DNA from: Rhodanobacter sp. OK091
GTDB lineage: Bacteria; Pseudomonadota; Gammaproteobacteria; Xanthomonadales; Rhodanobacteraceae
Assembly: GCF_900142825.1 (NCBI RefSeq)
Contig: NZ_FRCH01000006.1
Coordinates: forward strand, 62,001 to 126,000
DNA: 64,000 nucleotides
Direction of reading: 5' to 3'
Shown one piece after another: positions 63,188 through 64,000 of the stretch. Made by a program: the position numbers and the translations under genes. The notes below the pieces were generated by a model. It searched no databases. It was given only the letters and a program-made list of their open reading frames with translations, and was not told where the DNA came from. How positions within the stretch are numbered: the first letter of the stretch is position 1; each line of letters opens with the position of its first letter.

Positions 63188-63850
63188 TCAGCGCGTCAGC
63201 AGATCCTCGTAGAACGCGCCGAATGGCTCGGTGGGATGCGCGATCTGGATCTCCAGTATCCACAACCCGCCGGATGGCGATGCTTCCAGGTCACCCAGGT
63301 CACCGCCTTTGTGCACCGAATGCGGAAAGTCGCTGACCCGGTGCCCCTTGATCGCATGGTTGATCCGCCATCCCATCGCCCCGGCCCGTTCGCCGGCGAA
63401 TGCATACAGCGCCTGGCCGCTCAGTCCCTGCGTGCGCCACGCGTCGGCTACTTCGCCGAACAGGGTACGAGCCGCATCCGCGCAAGCCTGCCGCTCCGGC
63501 GCCTGGCCGACCACGAAGGTATCGCCCACGTCGCCCTCATGCCCGTCGAACACCAGCCCGAGGTCGATGAAGTAACTGTCGTTCTCGCCCAGCCGCACGT
63601 TCGGATCGGAAGCCTGCCGATAGGTCCTGGTGGTGTTTGCGCCGATACGGATGATCACCGGATGCCACAGCCGCTCGAAGTCCAGTTCGCGAAACACTTC
63701 GGCGGCTTCGAGCTTCGCCTCGTCCTCGCTGATGCCGGGACACATGCGCTGGCGGATGCCGTGCAACGCAGCCCAGGTCTTTTCGCGGGCGCGCTGCATC
63801 GAGGTGGGGTCGAAGCGTGGTCCGACAGCTTCGCGGGAGGGAGTCGTCAT
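63188..63850 (-). CDS. M24-family metallopeptidase (aminopeptidase P-like fold)
   Basis: 220 aa from MTTPSREAVGPRFDPTSMQR. The pita-bread fold is recognisable from metal-ligand segments: YFIDLGLVFDGHEGDVGDTF (two Asp), NHAIKGHRVSDFPHS (His) and LWILEIQIAHP (Glu). It lacks the N-terminal creatinase domain, so it is a short M24 protein. Substrate unknown. It lies between the EF-G gene and a membrane protein gene on the same strand. Confidence 0.8.
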   Translation of the reverse strand: MTTPSREAVGPRFDPTSMQRAREKTWAALHGIRQRMCPGISEDEAKLEAAEVFRELDFERLWHPVIIRIGANTTRTYRQASDPNVRLGENDSYFIDLGLVFDGHEGDVGDTFVVGQAPERQACADAARTLFGEVADAWRTQGLSGQALYAFAGERAGAMGWRINHAIKGHRVSDFPHSVHKGGDLGDLEASPSGGLWILEIQIAHPTEPFGAFYEDLLTR

Positions 63851-63864
63851 GAGCGTCTGCTTAA

Positions 63865-64000
63865 TCAGGCCAGGTGGACGAGTACCAGTCCGATCGCCGC
63901 GGGCAGCGCCTGTATCCACAGAATCTTCCGGCTCGCGGTGAGCCCGCCGAAGATGCCGGCGATCAGCACGCAGGCGAGAAAGAACACTTTCACGTCAAAG
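63865..64000 (-). CDS. C-terminal end of a membrane protein, start beyond window
   Basis: The minus-strand frame from the right edge reads FDVKVFFLACVLIAGIFGGL, TASRKILWIQALPAAIGLVL, VHLA, then TGA at 63865. Two hydrophobic stretches indicate a membrane protein. The stop is 14 bases before the M24 gene start, suggesting co-transcription. Family not identifiable from 44 residues. Confidence 0.6.
   Translation of the reverse strand, partial: FDVKVFFLACVLIAGIFGGLTASRKILWIQALPAAIGLVLVHLA

Noticed and set aside
60747-63212. An open frame of over 800 codons on the plus strand opposite the EF-G gene
   Set aside because: EF-G is certain on the other strand; the antisense translation (many Val/Leu/Ala/His, no motif) is a shadow.

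Overview
The window is GC-rich proteobacterial chromosome. Several genes point to the Xanthomonadales (Lysobacterales), most likely the Rhodanobacteraceae: an XAC0095-type protein, a MetJ-like repressor with a histone-H1-like tail, a fused CysNC, a CysD/CysNC pair of xanthomonad type, a large carbohydrate-type TonB receptor, and a prfC-linked array of xanthomonad-like attC sites. No rRNA or tRNA gene and no CRISPR array is visible. The family assignment is an inference from gene content only.

From 1 to 24 kb the content is mostly housekeeping. A two-domain glycosyltransferase runs off the left edge. It is followed by ETF-ubiquinone oxidoreductase, an amidase, the sulfate-activation pair cysD-cysNC and the glycine-cleavage genes gcvT and gcvH. 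A 760-base intergenic stretch rich in hairpins leads to metJ-H1. Next come a TonB-like protein, a serine hydrolase divergent from lemA-M48 protease, a GMC oxidoreductase, an NTT/MFS-like transporter, a CBS protein, mtgA divergent from hslO, and a GAF-GAF-GGDEF-EAL protein.

From 24 to 42 kb lie an orphan outer-membrane-type protein, an ECF sigma/anti-sigma-like/DUF4097 operon and pckG. A TetR gene is divergent from a hydrolase-fadE-thioesterase lipid operon, with two palindromes between them. A signalling operon follows (triple-receiver hybrid kinase, CheR, receiver-GGDEF), then a CPBP protease and prfC.

From 42.6 to 50.2 kb the DNA is plastic. Twelve promoterless one-gene cassettes, all on the minus strand, are each followed by an attC site, and no integrase is present in the window (a CALIN). 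Half of the cassettes encode membrane or exported proteins. Beyond them lie two small orphan genes, a 168-bp palindromic MITE-like element, an XAC0095-family gene with an odd tail, a C4-antisense-RNA-like leader, and a methyltransferase remnant.

From 50 to 64 kb there are exported proteins, a LytS/LytTR two-component pair, a GH3 beta-glucosidase, an EamA/RhtA exporter, a large TonB-dependent receptor, a second-type elongation factor G, an M24 peptidase and the end of a membrane protein at the right edge. The GH3 enzyme, receptor and LytTR pair plausibly serve oligosaccharide use.

The most notable items are the MetJ-H1 fusion with candidate met boxes upstream, the integrase-less cassette array carrying a membrane-tethered RraB-like protein, and the C4-like RNA with two complementary target segments.
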